Positions 53,487 to 63,067 are shown, numbered from the stretch's first letter. The stretch is 64,000 nucleotides of DNA from Roseateles sp. DAIF2 (GCF_015624425.1 NZ_CP049919.1:5946586-6010585); one strand, 5' to 3'. Notes: generated from the letters alone by a model not told the origin. Made by a program: numbers and translations.

Positions 53487-53516
53487 CCGCCCGGTCGCCG
53501 GCAGGCGACCGGGCGG
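53487..53516. repeat. 13-bp perfect hairpin between the MFS and TonB receptor genes
   Basis: CCGCCCGGTCGCC (53487-53499), loop GGCA, GGCGACCGGGCGG (53504-53516). There is no following T-run on either strand, so it is more likely an mRNA-stabilising or REP-like hairpin than a terminator. It abuts the palindromic element at 53517. Confidence 0.65.
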
Positions 53517-53659
53517 GGAAGCGGGGAATTTGCGTAGCGAGCCGCTGTCAGGCTAGGCGGGCAGAGCGCAGGGACCGGAACGTACTTGCTGTACGTGAGG
53601 ATCCCGAGCATCTGACCAACGACGCCTGGCGGTGGCGCAGTAGCAAAGTCCCCGCTTCC
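53517..53659. mobile_element. 143-bp imperfect palindromic element at the TonB receptor gene end
   Basis: The ends GGAAGCGGGGAATTTGC (53517-53533) and GCAAAGTCCCCGCTTCC (53643-53659) are inverted repeats with one mismatch. The interior is also an imperfect palindrome centred on ACGTAC-TTGCT-GTACGT (53580-53596), flanked by pairing GGGACCGGA and TGAGGATCCC segments. The right end reaches the stop codon of the leftward receptor gene. No coding capacity is present, so it looks like a non-autonomous mobile element. Confidence 0.6.
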
Positions 53660-56268
53660 TAGAACTTCGCCCGCACGCCGATGCTGTACCGGGCCCCGTT
53701 CTCATACACGCCGATCGGCAGGCCGTCGACGGTGTTGGAGCGGATCACCTCGTTGTTGATGTTGACGGCCGAGGCGTACAGCGCCAGCTTGGGCGTGATG
53801 TCCCAGCTGGCCGAGGCGTCCCACTGGCCATAGGCGTCGTTGATCACCTGGCCGCCCATCTGCACATCGCCATAGCTCTTGGAGCGGTAGTTGTAGGAGA
53901 CGCGCAGGCTGATGCCGTTGCGCTCGTAGTAGCCGCTGAGGTTGAACTGGTCGCGCGAGTTGCCCAGCACCTTCAGGCGCGGCTGGCCCGTCACCGCACC
54001 GGCCTTGGCATCGGTGAAGGTGTAGTTGACGACCGTGCCGAAGCCGCTGTTGCCGAAGGGCTGCTGCCATTGCAGCTCGATGCCCTTGATGTCGGCGCCG
54101 TTGTCGGCGTTGTAGGGGCGCTCGACGTTCAGCGTCTCGCCGCCGACCTGCTCCTGCTTGGAGGCCTTGTAGGTGAAGGTGTCGAGCTTCTTGATGAAGA
54201 AGGTGCCGGAGAGCAGCGCGGCATCGGCGTAGTACCACTCGGCGCCGACCTCGGCCTGCTTGGCATGGATCGGCTTGAGCATCGGGTTGCCGGCATAGGC
54301 GCGGCTCAGCACCGTGCCGTCGCGACGCAGGCCGGGGCTCAGCAGGTCGAAGGTCTGGCGCGCCATCGTGCGGCCGACGGCGCCGCGCAGCATCAGGTCC
54401 TTGCGCAGCTGGTAGACCAGGTTCAGGTTGGGCAGGGCATCGGTGTAGCTGTGCTTGACCTGGGTCGGCGTGAACCCGCCGCCGGCGGCGCCGATGAAGC
54501 CCTCCGAGGTCTGCTCGGTGCGCACCAAGCGCACACCGACATCGCCGCGCCATTTGTCGAAGCCGAAGTCGGCCTTCGCATAGGTCGCGGTGATGCGCTC
54601 CTTGATCCGGTAGTTCTCGTTCAGCACGTCCTTGTAGACCATGGCCTTGTCGAACATCGGGATGCCCTTGCTCGCCACCAGGCCGTCGTCATACCAGGCG
54701 TACTGCAGCAGCGCGCCGGGATGGCCGGCCTGCTGGCTCAAGAGAGGCGAGGCGCCGCTGGACAGATCGGCCAGCGAGAAGGACTGCCAGCCCGGCGAGC
54801 CCGGCCCGGCCGTGCCCTGGATGCGGCTGTTGCGCAGCGTGTTGTCGCGCAGCTTCAGGCCCACCTTGACCGCCTGGACCAGGCCGTTGTCGAACTCCCA
54901 GGTCAGATCGCCCTGGGCATAGTTCTCCTTGCTCTCCATGCGGCGGATGCGGTCGTCGCCGGCTTTCAGGGTCAGCGCCTTCGGGTCCAGCGGGTTGATG
55001 TCCAGGTACTTGACGCCGTACTTGTCCTTGCCCAGGTCGAGCTGGACGCGGGTGTCGCCTTCCATCCAGAAATGGCGGTCATGCGAGCTGCCGCCCTCGC
55101 TGGAGGTGGTGCCGACCTGGCCATGCAGCTTCCAGTTGCTGCCCTGGTAGTTGCCGTCCAGGTCGACGACGCGCGACTTCACATAGGACTTGCGATAGAT
55201 CGGCTCGAAGGACACGCCGGTCTTGGGGCCGACCGTGCCGCCCACCAGGGCCTTGGAGCCGTCGGACACATTGACGAACTTCGGGTCGGTGACGGCGATA
55301 CGGCCGTTCACCGCCAGGCCGCCGGCCTGCCACAGATAGTTCTGGTTGCTGTTGTCCATCTTCATGTCCGAATCCATCAGATTCAGCACGAGGTCGGTGG
55401 CCGGGTTGGGCCGGAACTGCAGCGACAGATTGGTGGTGGTGCGGCGGCGGTCCTGGCGGAAGATGGCCGAGCCGCCGCCCCAGGGGGCGTAGGCGGTGGT
55501 CACGGCGCCGTTCTGGTCGACCACGTCGTACTTGCCGTCGGGAAACATCTCCAGGCCATCGCGGCGCATATGGCGGCGCTGGCTGCTGACGGCCAGCAGC
55601 ACGCCGAAGCTGCGGTCCTCGTTCTGCCAGTTCAGCAGGCCCGAGAGCTGCGGATCGGTCTTCTCCGGCAGCTTGCTGTACAGGGCCTCGCCGGCGGCCT
55701 GGATCGTCAGGCGCTGCTTGAAGTCCAGCGGCCGGCGCGTCTTGACGATCACCAGGCCGCCGATGCTGCCCTCGTCCAGATCGGCCGAGGGGCTCTTGTA
55801 GACGTCCAGGCTGCCGACGATCTCGGACGGCAGCACGTCGTAGTTGAAGCTGCGGGTCTGCGGTTCGTTGAGCCACCATTCGGACGAGGCCACCGCCTGC
55901 CCGTTCAGCTGGGTCATGTTGAGGTTCTTGTCGGTGCCGCGCACGAAGATCGCCTTGCCCTCGCCCCAGATGCGGTCCACCGAGATGCCGGGCACGCGCT
56001 GCAGCGAATCGGCCACGTTCTTGTCCGGGAACTTGCCCACATCCTCGGCGCTGATCGAGTCGACGATATTGAGCGACTCGCGCTTCTCGGCCAGGTTGCG
56101 CTTCAGCGTCGCGCGCACGCCGGTGATCTCCACCGTGTCGAGCGCCTGCACCGCGGCCGCGGGCTTGTTGTCGTCGGCCGCCCAAGCGGGCACGGCGCAG
56201 GCCGCCCCCAGGGACAGCGCGATCAGGCGGGGCAGGACTTGCAGGGGGAAGGGGATGCTCGGGGCCAC
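53659..56268 (-). CDS. TonB-dependent receptor (Xanthomonas/Caulobacter type)
   Basis: This is an 869-residue outer-membrane receptor of the carbohydrate-type TonB family. The start is the GTG at 56268, decided by GGAGACAAACAA just upstream; it gives a signal peptide (LPRLIALSLGAACAVPAWAA). A Ton box (LDTVEITGV) leads into a plug with SLQRVPGISVDRIWGEGKAI and FVRGTDKNLNMTQLNGQAVA. The beta-barrel ends in an aromatic (IGVRAKF). Proteins of this type bring oligosaccharides across the outer membrane. Its gene precedes the MFS sugar transporter gene on the same strand, 214 bases apart. Confidence 0.9.
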   Translation of the reverse strand: MAPSIPFPLQVLPRLIALSLGAACAVPAWAADDNKPAAAVQALDTVEITGVRATLKRNLAEKRESLNIVDSISAEDVGKFPDKNVADSLQRVPGISVDRIWGEGKAIFVRGTDKNLNMTQLNGQAVASSEWWLNEPQTRSFNYDVLPSEIVGSLDVYKSPSADLDEGSIGGLVIVKTRRPLDFKQRLTIQAAGEALYSKLPEKTDPQLSGLLNWQNEDRSFGVLLAVSSQRRHMRRDGLEMFPDGKYDVVDQNGAVTTAYAPWGGGSAIFRQDRRRTTTNLSLQFRPNPATDLVLNLMDSDMKMDNSNQNYLWQAGGLAVNGRIAVTDPKFVNVSDGSKALVGGTVGPKTGVSFEPIYRKSYVKSRVVDLDGNYQGSNWKLHGQVGTTSSEGGSSHDRHFWMEGDTRVQLDLGKDKYGVKYLDINPLDPKALTLKAGDDRIRRMESKENYAQGDLTWEFDNGLVQAVKVGLKLRDNTLRNSRIQGTAGPGSPGWQSFSLADLSSGASPLLSQQAGHPGALLQYAWYDDGLVASKGIPMFDKAMVYKDVLNENYRIKERITATYAKADFGFDKWRGDVGVRLVRTEQTSEGFIGAAGGGFTPTQVKHSYTDALPNLNLVYQLRKDLMLRGAVGRTMARQTFDLLSPGLRRDGTVLSRAYAGNPMLKPIHAKQAEVGAEWYYADAALLSGTFFIKKLDTFTYKASKQEQVGGETLNVERPYNADNGADIKGIELQWQQPFGNSGFGTVVNYTFTDAKAGAVTGQPRLKVLGNSRDQFNLSGYYERNGISLRVSYNYRSKSYGDVQMGGQVINDAYGQWDASASWDITPKLALYASAVNINNEVIRSNTVDGLPIGVYENGARYSIGVRAKF

Positions 56269-56481
56269 TTGTTTGTCTCCTGTGCTTGAGAGGATGGGGC
56301 AGGGCCGCGTACGGCCGTTGCCCTGCGCTGCGCAATGTAGGCGCGAGCACCGGCCGCGGCGCGGCACGTTGCGCTTTGATGGACTTCATTGCGGCCTTCT
56401 TACACAAGGCCCGCGCCGCGCAAGGCCCGCATGCTCCAAAACCCTGAGACCGGCGGCCGCCGGCGCGCGACAATCGCGGCC

Positions 56482-57024
56482 ATGCAAGACGCCCTCGCCT
56501 TCCTGAAACAGCAGATCCGCACCGTGCCGGACTGGCCCGAACCGGGCGTGCAGTTCCGCGACATCACGCCGCTGCTGTCCAACCCGCGCGCCTTCCGCGT
56601 GCTGATCGACCAGTTCGTGCACCGCTACTTCGACCAGCGCCCCACGGCCATCGCCGGCCTGGACGCGCGCGGCTTCATCATCGGGTCGGTGCTGGCCTAC
56701 GAGCTGAACATCGGCTTCGTGCCGATCCGCAAGAAGGGCAAGCTGCCCTTCACGACGGTGCAGGAGACCTACGAGCTGGAGTACGGCAGCGCCACCGTCG
56801 AGATGCACACCGACGCGGTGCGGGCCGGCGACCGCGTCGTGCTGATCGACGACCTGATCGCCACCGGCGGCACCATGCTGGCCGGCGCCAAGCTGCTGCA
56901 GCGCCTGGGCGCCCAGGTGCTGGAGGGCGCGGCCATCATCGACCTGCCCGAGCTGGGCGGCTCCCAGCGCCTGCGCGCCAGCGGCCTGCCGCTGTTCACG
57001 CTGGTCGATTTCGACGGACATTGA
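56482..57024 (+). CDS. apt: Adenine phosphoribosyltransferase
   Basis: This is a 180-residue type I phosphoribosyltransferase for adenine salvage to AMP. The PRPP-binding motif is [20 protein letters not shown], and the N-terminal signature is [38 protein letters not shown] is the flexible hood characteristic of Apt. The ATG at 56482 gives the normal family N-terminus. It is divergent from the TonB receptor gene and is followed by a DUF2805 gene 28 bases later. Confidence 0.95.
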   Translation: MQDALAFLKQQIRTVPDWPEPGVQFRDITPLLSNPRAFRVLIDQFVHRYFDQRPTAIAGLDARGFIIGSVLAYELNIGFVPIRKKGKLPFTTVQETYELEYGSATVEMHTDAVRAGDRVVLIDDLIATGGTMLAGAKLLQRLGAQVLEGAAIIDLPELGGSQRLRASGLPLFTLVDFDGH

Positions 57025-57052
57025 TTGAGCCGGCACAAGCGAGACAAGAACC

Positions 57053-57286
57053 ATGGCCAAGACCGTTCCCCACCTCAGCCGCGACCAGATCGCCGCCATC
57101 CTCAAGACCGCCTGGGACGACCTGCCGCCCTACAACAAGGTGCTGATGGAGCATGGCCTCGGCCAGGGCCAGCTGGTGCAGCTGATGAAGCGCGAGCTGA
57201 CCGGCAGCGCCTACAAGCTCTGGGCCGCGCGCGGCAAGAGCAGCAAGGCCCCGACCTCGAAGGCGACCTGGCCGCACGGGCGCTGA
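57053..57286 (+). CDS. DUF2805 / TIGR03643-family protein
   Basis: This 77-residue protein matches the DUF2805 pattern: IAAILKTAWDDLPPYNKVLM, then GLGQGQLVQLMKRELTGSAYKLW, and a basic tail. The family is a short, conserved, mostly helical protein resembling a helix-turn-helix of unknown role. It follows apt by 28 bases and may be in its transcript. No signal peptide is present. Confidence 0.82.
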   Translation: MAKTVPHLSRDQIAAILKTAWDDLPPYNKVLMEHGLGQGQLVQLMKRELTGSAYKLWAARGKSSKAPTSKATWPHGR

Positions 57287-57432
57287 GGCGCTAGCGCATC
57301 CGGCCTACGCCAGCAAGGCCCGGGCTCGGCGACACCCGGGCCCGAGGCATTGGGCAAAATCGCTCGTCCAGCCCATCGGCACCCACGCCACCTGCCGGGC
57401 GCCGCCCTCCATCGAGCCGAGTCCATCACCCG

Positions 57433-59424
57433 ATGTCCACCGAGTACCGTCCCGAGGTCGACGGCCTGCGCGCCATCGCCGTCCTGTCCGTGATGCTGTT
57501 CCACGCAGACATCCCGGGCTTCACCGGCGGCTATGTCGGGGTGGACATCTTCTTCGTCATCTCCGGCTATCTGATCACCGGCATCCTGCTGCGCGCCGTC
57601 GAGGCCCGGCAGTTCTCCATCGCGCAGTTCTACGAGCGTCGCATCCGGCGCATCTTTCCCGCCCTGTTCGTCGTCCTCGCGGCATCGACCCTGTGCGCGG
57701 GCCTGCTGCTGTTCGCCAACGAGCTGGCGAACTTCGGCAAGAGCCTGTTCGCGACCTCGCTGTTCTATGCCAATTACCACTTCATGCATGACACCGGCTA
57801 CTTCGCAACGCCGGCCGGCAGCAAACCCCTGCTGCACATGTGGTCGCTGGCCGTCGAGGAGCAGTTCTATCTGCTGTTTCCGCTCTATGTCTATGCGGCC
57901 TGGCGCTGGTTCCGGCGGGGGCTGCTGCCGCTCACCGTCCTGCTGAGCCTGCTGTCGTTCGCCTACAGCCTCTGGCTGATCGAGCGCTCGCCGGACCAGG
58001 CCTTCTATTCCGCACCCGCACGCGCCTGGGAACTGATGGTCGGCTCGCTGCTGGCCATGGGCTTGCAGCGGTGGCCGCAGCCGATGCGCCTGGGCCGCTC
58101 GCAGCTGCTGGCGGGGCTGGGCCTGCTGGCGCTGCTGCTGCCGATCGGTCTGTATACCGAGGCCACCCCGTTTCCCGCCGGTGCCGCGCTGCCTCCGGTG
58201 CTGGGCAGCGCGCTGCTGATCTGGGCGGCGGCCACCCCGGGCAATGCGGTGGCCCGCCTGCTGTCGCTGCCGCCGGTGCGCTTCACCGGCCTGATCTCCT
58301 ACTCCCTGTATCTCTGGCACTGGCCGGTCTTCATGTTCTACAAGACCTATGCCATCCAGGCCCCCGGCGCGCTCGAAACCGGCCTGCTGCTGCTCGCGAC
58401 CTTTGCATTGGCTACCCTGACCTGGCGCTTCGTCGAGCGCCCATTCCGCCGGGGTGGTGGTGCGCGGCAGCGCCGCCAGGTGCTGATAGCCGGCGCCGCG
58501 GCGATGGGCGTCGGCATCTGCTGCGGCGCCCTGCTCGTGCTGGGCAAGGGCTTGCCGGGTCGTTTCGATCCGGAGATTGGTCGCATCCTCGCGGTCGCGG
58601 ATGACGCTCCCCTGTTGTCATCCTGCCAGGAGCCGCAGGGCCATCCTGGACTCCGGCTGTGCAGCGCCGGGGCCGCCGAGCCGGCGCATGCCAGCTTCGT
58701 GGTCTGGGGTGACTCGCATGCCGAGGCCCTGCTGCCCGCGATCGACGCCTCGGCCCGAGCCGCCGGCGCCGCCGGACTGGTGTTCGTGCGTGGCGGCTGC
58801 CCGCCCCTGCTGGGGGTCCGCCAGACGCTCGAGGGCTTTCGCGACTGCGCCCGGGGCGCCGATGCCTTCATCCGTTATCTGGCCGATCATCCCGAGCTCA
58901 AGCGCGTGATCCTCGTTTCACGCTGGGCCGTCTATGCCACCGGCGAGCGCTTCCGCCGCGAGCCCGGGCACGAGCTCCCTATCACCGACGACCAGGCCAC
59001 GACCTCCTCGCTGCAAGCCAACCTGCAGGTCTTCGAGCGCGGACTGGCGCGCAGCCTGGACCAGTTGGCAGCCCTCAAACGCGAGGTGGTGCTGGTCACC
59101 CAGGTGCCGGAAGCCGAGTACCGCATTCCCGCAGCCATGGCGCGTGCGCGGCATCTGGGCCGTCAGCCGGAACTGGCCCCGCTGCGCGACGACTATCGCG
59201 AGCGGCAGGCCCCGGTTGAACAGGCCTTCGAGCGGCAACGCGATCGCCATCGCGACCTTGTCTTCATCCGACCCGAACAGGTTCTCTGTGTGCAGGAGCG
59301 CTGCACCATCAGCGTCGACGGCCTGCCGATCTACCGGGACTCCAACCACCTGAGCGCATCGCGCGCCCGCGCGCTCGCGCCACTCTTCGATCCGTTGTTT
59401 GCTCCGGGCGGGGCCGGCGGCTGA
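57433..59424 (+). CDS. Acyltransferase-3 / SGNH-domain membrane protein (OafA-like)
   Basis: This 663-residue protein combines an N-terminal membrane acyltransferase-3 domain with a C-terminal extracytoplasmic SGNH domain. The first part (residues 1-345, about 10 helices) opens with the family motif YRPEVDGLRAIAVLSVMLFH, with FTGGYVGVDIFFVISGYLIT and WSLAVEEQFYLLFPLYVYAA. The second part holds VVWGDSHAEALLPA (near 424) and the catalytic DSNHLS near the C-terminus. Such proteins acetylate surface polysaccharides such as O-antigen. No polysaccharide cluster is next to it, so its target glycan is unknown. Confidence 0.9.
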   Translation: MSTEYRPEVDGLRAIAVLSVMLFHADIPGFTGGYVGVDIFFVISGYLITGILLRAVEARQFSIAQFYERRIRRIFPALFVVLAASTLCAGLLLFANELANFGKSLFATSLFYANYHFMHDTGYFATPAGSKPLLHMWSLAVEEQFYLLFPLYVYAAWRWFRRGLLPLTVLLSLLSFAYSLWLIERSPDQAFYSAPARAWELMVGSLLAMGLQRWPQPMRLGRSQLLAGLGLLALLLPIGLYTEATPFPAGAALPPVLGSALLIWAAATPGNAVARLLSLPPVRFTGLISYSLYLWHWPVFMFYKTYAIQAPGALETGLLLLATFALATLTWRFVERPFRRGGGARQRRQVLIAGAAAMGVGICCGALLVLGKGLPGRFDPEIGRILAVADDAPLLSSCQEPQGHPGLRLCSAGAAEPAHASFVVWGDSHAEALLPAIDASARAAGAAGLVFVRGGCPPLLGVRQTLEGFRDCARGADAFIRYLADHPELKRVILVSRWAVYATGERFRREPGHELPITDDQATTSSLQANLQVFERGLARSLDQLAALKREVVLVTQVPEAEYRIPAAMARARHLGRQPELAPLRDDYRERQAPVEQAFERQRDRHRDLVFIRPEQVLCVQERCTISVDGLPIYRDSNHLSASRARALAPLFDPLFAPGGAGG

Positions 59425-59433
59425 ACGGCCGGC

Positions 59434-60810
59434 CTACTTGCCGATACAGAAGCGGCTGAAGATCTCGCCCAGCAGGTCGTCGGCCGAGAAGGCGCCGGTG
59501 ATCTCGCCCAGCGCGTCATGGGCCAGGCGCAGCTCCTCGGCCAGCAGGTCCAGCGCCGGCGGGTCCTGGGTGGCGACGGCCTGGGCCAGCGCCAGATGCT
59601 CGTTGGTGCGCTTCAGCGCCTGCACATGGCGCTCGCGCGCGATGAACAGGCCTTCCGGCGTGGCATGCCAGCCGACCTGCTGCAGCAGGCGACGGCGCAG
59701 CGCCTCCAGGCCGGTGCCGGTCTTGGCGGACAGCAGCAGCGCGTCCGGGGCCAGGTCTTGCGCACTGCCCTCGTCGGCCTTGTTGAAGATCTGCAGGATG
59801 CGCTCGGCCGGAATGCCGGCCAGGCGTTCGCGGATCGAGGCGTCCTCGGCCTCGTAGTCGGGCCGGCCCAGGCGGGTCAGGTCGTGCAGGAACAGGATCA
59901 CGTCGGCCTCGCCGATCGCATCCCAGCTGCGCGCGACGCCGATGCGCTCGACCTCGTCCTCGGTCTCGCGCAGGCCGGCGGTGTCGCTGACATGCAAGGG
60001 CACGCCCTCGATCTGGATGGTCTGGCTGACCTTGTCGCGCGTGGTGCCCGGGATCGGCGTGACGATGGCCAGCTCGGCGCCGGCCAGCGCGTTCAGCAGC
60101 GAGCTCTTGCCGACATTGGGCTGGCCGGCCAGCACCACCTTGATGCCCTCGCGCAGCAGCGCGCCCTGCTGGGTGCGGTCCAGCACCGCGGCCAGCCGCG
60201 CCTTCAGGCGCTCCAGCTGCCCGAGCGCATCGGCCTGCTGCAGGAAGTCGATCTCCTCCTCGGGGAAGTCCAGGGTGGCCTCGACCAGCATGCGCAGCTT
60301 GATCAGCGCGTCGCGCAGCGCGCCGACCTCGCCGGACAGGGCGCCGGCCAGCGCGCGGCTGGCGCTGCGCGCCGCGGCCTCGGTGCTGGCGTCGATCAGG
60401 TCGGCCACCGCCTCGGCCTGGGCCAGGTCGAGCTTGCCGTTCAGGAAGGCGCGCTGGGTGAACTCGCCCGGCTCGGCCAGGCGGATGCCGAGCGCGGCGC
60501 CGGCCTCCAGGCAGCGCGCCAGCAGCAGCTGCAGCACCACCGGTCCGCCATGGGCCTGCAGCTCCAGCACATGCTCGCCGGTGTAGGAATGCGGCGCGGG
60601 GAAATGCAGCGCCAGGCCCTGGTCGATCGCGTCGCCGTTGCCGGCGCGAAAGGGCAGGTAGCTGGCCTCGCGCGGCTTCAGCACGCGGCCGCAGACGGCC
60701 TCGATCAGCGGGGCCAGGTCTTGCCGGGCGGAGACCCGCACGATGCCGACGGCGCCGCGTCCGGGTGCGGTGGCGATGGCGGCGATGGGGTCTTGGTGGC
60801 GGGACAGCAT
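59434..60810 (-). CDS. mnmE: tRNA uridine-5-carboxymethylaminomethyl(34) synthesis GTPase MnmE
   Basis: This 458-residue GTPase works with MnmG to modify the wobble uridine of tRNAs. An N-terminal folate-binding-like domain ([40 protein letters not shown]) precedes a TrmE-type G domain with [36 protein letters not shown] and FNKAD. The C-terminus ends FSRFCIGK with the catalytic Cys. The ATG at 60810 is the family start. It is the leftmost gene of the conserved origin block. Confidence 0.96.
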   Translation of the reverse strand: MLSRHQDPIAAIATAPGRGAVGIVRVSARQDLAPLIEAVCGRVLKPREASYLPFRAGNGDAIDQGLALHFPAPHSYTGEHVLELQAHGGPVVLQLLLARCLEAGAALGIRLAEPGEFTQRAFLNGKLDLAQAEAVADLIDASTEAAARSASRALAGALSGEVGALRDALIKLRMLVEATLDFPEEEIDFLQQADALGQLERLKARLAAVLDRTQQGALLREGIKVVLAGQPNVGKSSLLNALAGAELAIVTPIPGTTRDKVSQTIQIEGVPLHVSDTAGLRETEDEVERIGVARSWDAIGEADVILFLHDLTRLGRPDYEAEDASIRERLAGIPAERILQIFNKADEGSAQDLAPDALLLSAKTGTGLEALRRRLLQQVGWHATPEGLFIARERHVQALKRTNEHLALAQAVATQDPPALDLLAEELRLAHDALGEITGAFSADDLLGEIFSRFCIGK

Positions 60811-60840
60811 GGCCGCTATTGTCGGCGACGCCAGGTCCAT

Positions 60841-60915
60841 GAATCGGCGCCGGGCCGTCCCAAGCCGATTCGCGCCCCCGCGGGGGGCAGCCTCGGTACG
60901 CCGAGGCGTGGGGGC
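60841..60915 (+). repeat. Dispersed three-stem intergenic repeat, copy 3
   Basis: Stem 1 is GAATCGGC (60841-60848) with GCCGATTC (60864-60871), looped by CCGGGCCGTCCCAA. Stem 2 is GCCCCC (60874-60879) with GGGGGGC (60882-60888). Stem 3 is GCCTCGG-TACG-CCGAGGC (60890-60907), followed by GTGGGGGC. Stem 3 here has a UACG loop. It lies between mnmE and yidC. Confidence 0.75.
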
Positions 60916-61048
60916 TTGTCTGGCGCGGGGGAGGCTGCGGCAGCGCTCGCGTGAGCCCTGTCGCCGGCCGAGTCCGCCGCGCCGGTTGTTGCACCGGCCG
61001 GCGGATCACTACCCCGCATGGTTGGATTAAAGGCTTCGGCCGCCCATG

Positions 61049-61074
61049 AAAAAAGCCCCCACTTGGGGGGCTTT
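61049..61074 (-). terminator. Rho-independent terminator after yidC
   Basis: On the minus strand AAAGCCCCC and GGGGGCTTT (61052-61060 and 61066-61074) form a stem with a run of T (61049-61054). It ends the leftward rpmH-rnpA-yidD-yidC transcript. Confidence 0.9.
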
Positions 61075-61097
61075 CGGCATGCATTGCGCACAAGGGC

Positions 61098-62756
61098 TCA
61101 GTTCTGCACGCCCATGCGCTTGTTGATCATCCATTGCTGGGCGATCGACAGGATGTTGTTGACCAGCCAGTACAGCACCAGGCCGGCCGGGAAGAAGAAG
61201 AACATCACGCTGAAGGCCAGCGGCATGATCCACATCATCTTGGCCTGCACCGGATCCGGCGGCGCCGGGTTCAGCCAGACCTGCAGCAGGCTGGTGGCGG
61301 TCATCAGCAGCGGCAGGATGAAGTAGGGGTCCTTGGCCGAGAGGTCGACGATCCAGCCGATCCAGGGCGCGTGGCGCATCTCGACGCTGGACAGCAGCAC
61401 CCAGTACAGCGCGATGAAGAAGGGCATCTGCAGGAAGATCGGCAGGCAGGAGCCGATCGGATTGACCTTCTCCTCGCGGTAGATCTTCATCATCTCCTGC
61501 TGCATCTGCTGCGGCTTGTCCTTCAGGCGCTCGCGCATCTCCATGATGCGCGGGTTCACCGCCTTCATCTTGGCCATGCTGCGGTAGGCGCTGGCGTTCA
61601 GCCAGTAGAAGGCGATCTTCAGCAGCACCACCAGGGCGATGATGGACCAGCCCCAGTTGCCCAGCTGTTCGTGCAGGAAGTTCAGCAGCCAGAACAGCGG
61701 CTTGGACAGGATGGTGAACCAGCCATAGTCCTTCACCAGCTCCAGGCCGGGGGCCAGCGCGGCCAGCTTGTTCTCCTCCTGCGGGCCGACGAACAGCGTG
61801 TCCTCGGCGCTGACGCTGGCGCCCGGGGCCGCCTGGCCCATCGGGAACACCATGCCAACCGAGTAGAGGTTGGTGTCGACCTTCTTGGCGTAGAACTCGC
61901 GCGGGCCGGCCGCATTGCGCAGCCAGGCGCTGGCGAAGTAATGCTGGACCATCGCGACCCAGCCGTCGCCGGAGTTCTTCTCGAACTCGGCCTTGCCCTT
62001 CTCGATGTCCTTGAAGTCGACCTTGTGGAACTTGCTCTTCTCGGTATAGATCGCCGGGCCGGTGAAGGTCGAGTAGAAGCTTGACTCGCCGGGGCCGGCG
62101 CTGCCGTCGCGCATCAGCTGCACATAGAGCTGCGGGCTGACCGGCGCGGCCGAGACGTTCTGCACCTCATGCTTGACCGCGACCGCGTAGGTGCCGCGCT
62201 TGAAGCTGTAGGTCTTGATCAGCTTCAGGCCGCCCATCTCGGGCGACTCGAAGCGCACCAGCAGTTCCTGCGCTCCCTCGCTCAGCGTGCGGGCGCCGGG
62301 CTGCAGGGTCATCAGGTTCAGGTGGTTGGGCGCACCGGCGACGCCGACCAGGCCGGTCTGCGCCACGTAATGGTGCTGCGCGCTGCGGTTCAGCACGACG
62401 ACATGGCCGCTCGGGTCGGACTCGTCCTTGTGCTTGAGCAGCTCGACGCGCACCAGGCTGCCGCCCTGGCTGTCCAGCGTGGCCTTGATCACGTCGGTGC
62501 TGATCACCACGGTCTCGCTGGCCGTCGGGGCCGGGGCGGCACCGGTCGGCGTCGCGGCAGCCGCCGCGGTCGCACCACCCGGCAGCGCGGCCGCGGAGGG
62601 CACGCCGGCGGGCGCCGAGGCGGCCGTCGCCACCGGCTTGGCCGGCGCGGGGCTGAACATCGAGGGGTGACCGTTGTGCTTTTGCCAGCCGTCCCACAGT
62701 AGGACCAGCGACATGGTGAACACCACCCACAGCACGGTGCGGCGTATATCAGTCAT
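61098..62756 (-). CDS. yidC: Membrane protein insertase YidC
   Basis: This 552-residue Oxa1-family insertase places proteins in the inner membrane alone or with SecYEG. One N-terminal helix (RRTVLWVVFTMSLVLLWDGW) is followed by an Ala/Pro-rich stretch and the large periplasmic P1 beta-domain (residues about 80-330). The conserved membrane core comes after GWSIIALVVLLKIAFYWLNA. Typical motifs are MKAVNPRIMEMRERLKDKPQ and VNPIGSCLPIFLQMPFFIAL. The yidD stop overlaps its start by four bases (ATGA). Confidence 0.97.
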   Translation of the reverse strand: MTDIRRTVLWVVFTMSLVLLWDGWQKHNGHPSMFSPAPAKPVATAASAPAGVPSAAALPGGATAAAAATPTGAAPAPTASETVVISTDVIKATLDSQGGSLVRVELLKHKDESDPSGHVVVLNRSAQHHYVAQTGLVGVAGAPNHLNLMTLQPGARTLSEGAQELLVRFESPEMGGLKLIKTYSFKRGTYAVAVKHEVQNVSAAPVSPQLYVQLMRDGSAGPGESSFYSTFTGPAIYTEKSKFHKVDFKDIEKGKAEFEKNSGDGWVAMVQHYFASAWLRNAAGPREFYAKKVDTNLYSVGMVFPMGQAAPGASVSAEDTLFVGPQEENKLAALAPGLELVKDYGWFTILSKPLFWLLNFLHEQLGNWGWSIIALVVLLKIAFYWLNASAYRSMAKMKAVNPRIMEMRERLKDKPQQMQQEMMKIYREEKVNPIGSCLPIFLQMPFFIALYWVLLSSVEMRHAPWIGWIVDLSAKDPYFILPLLMTATSLLQVWLNPAPPDPVQAKMMWIMPLAFSVMFFFFPAGLVLYWLVNNILSIAQQWMINKRMGVQN

Positions 62757-63067
62757 GGGGAAGCTTCAGGATTGGAGGAACAGGATGTGGGGGCGGGGTG
62801 CCGCCGCGCAAGCCCGCCGCCGAGGCGGCCGAACAGGCGTGGCGCATTGTCCGGCACGGGATCATGCCCGCCCAGACAAAAAGGATGACAGCGCAGGATG
62901 CGCGCGGCGGCCAGATAGCTGCCGGCCGCGGCGCCATGACGCTCCAGCGCCTGCATCGCATAGTTCGAGCAGCTGGGCTGGTAGCGGCAGCCGGCCTGCA
63001 GCCAATGGCTGAACAGCAGCTGATAGCCGCGCACCAGACCCTTGAGCAGGCGCTGCGCCGTGATCAT
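62753..63067 (-). CDS. yidD: Membrane protein insertion efficiency factor YidD
   Basis: This is a 104-residue protein of the YidD family. It contains LLFSHWLQAGCRYQPSCS and NYAMQALERHG, with the conserved Cys-Tyr-Pro-Ser-Cys-Ser motif (CRYQPSCSNYA), and LRCHPFCLGGHDPVP. It is thought to sit at the membrane and help YidC-dependent insertion. Start and stop overlap those of rnpA and yidC (four bases each), so the block is translated in a coupled way. Confidence 0.96.
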   Translation of the reverse strand: MITAQRLLKGLVRGYQLLFSHWLQAGCRYQPSCSNYAMQALERHGAAAGSYLAAARILRCHPFCLGGHDPVPDNAPRLFGRLGGGLARRHPAPTSCSSNPEASP

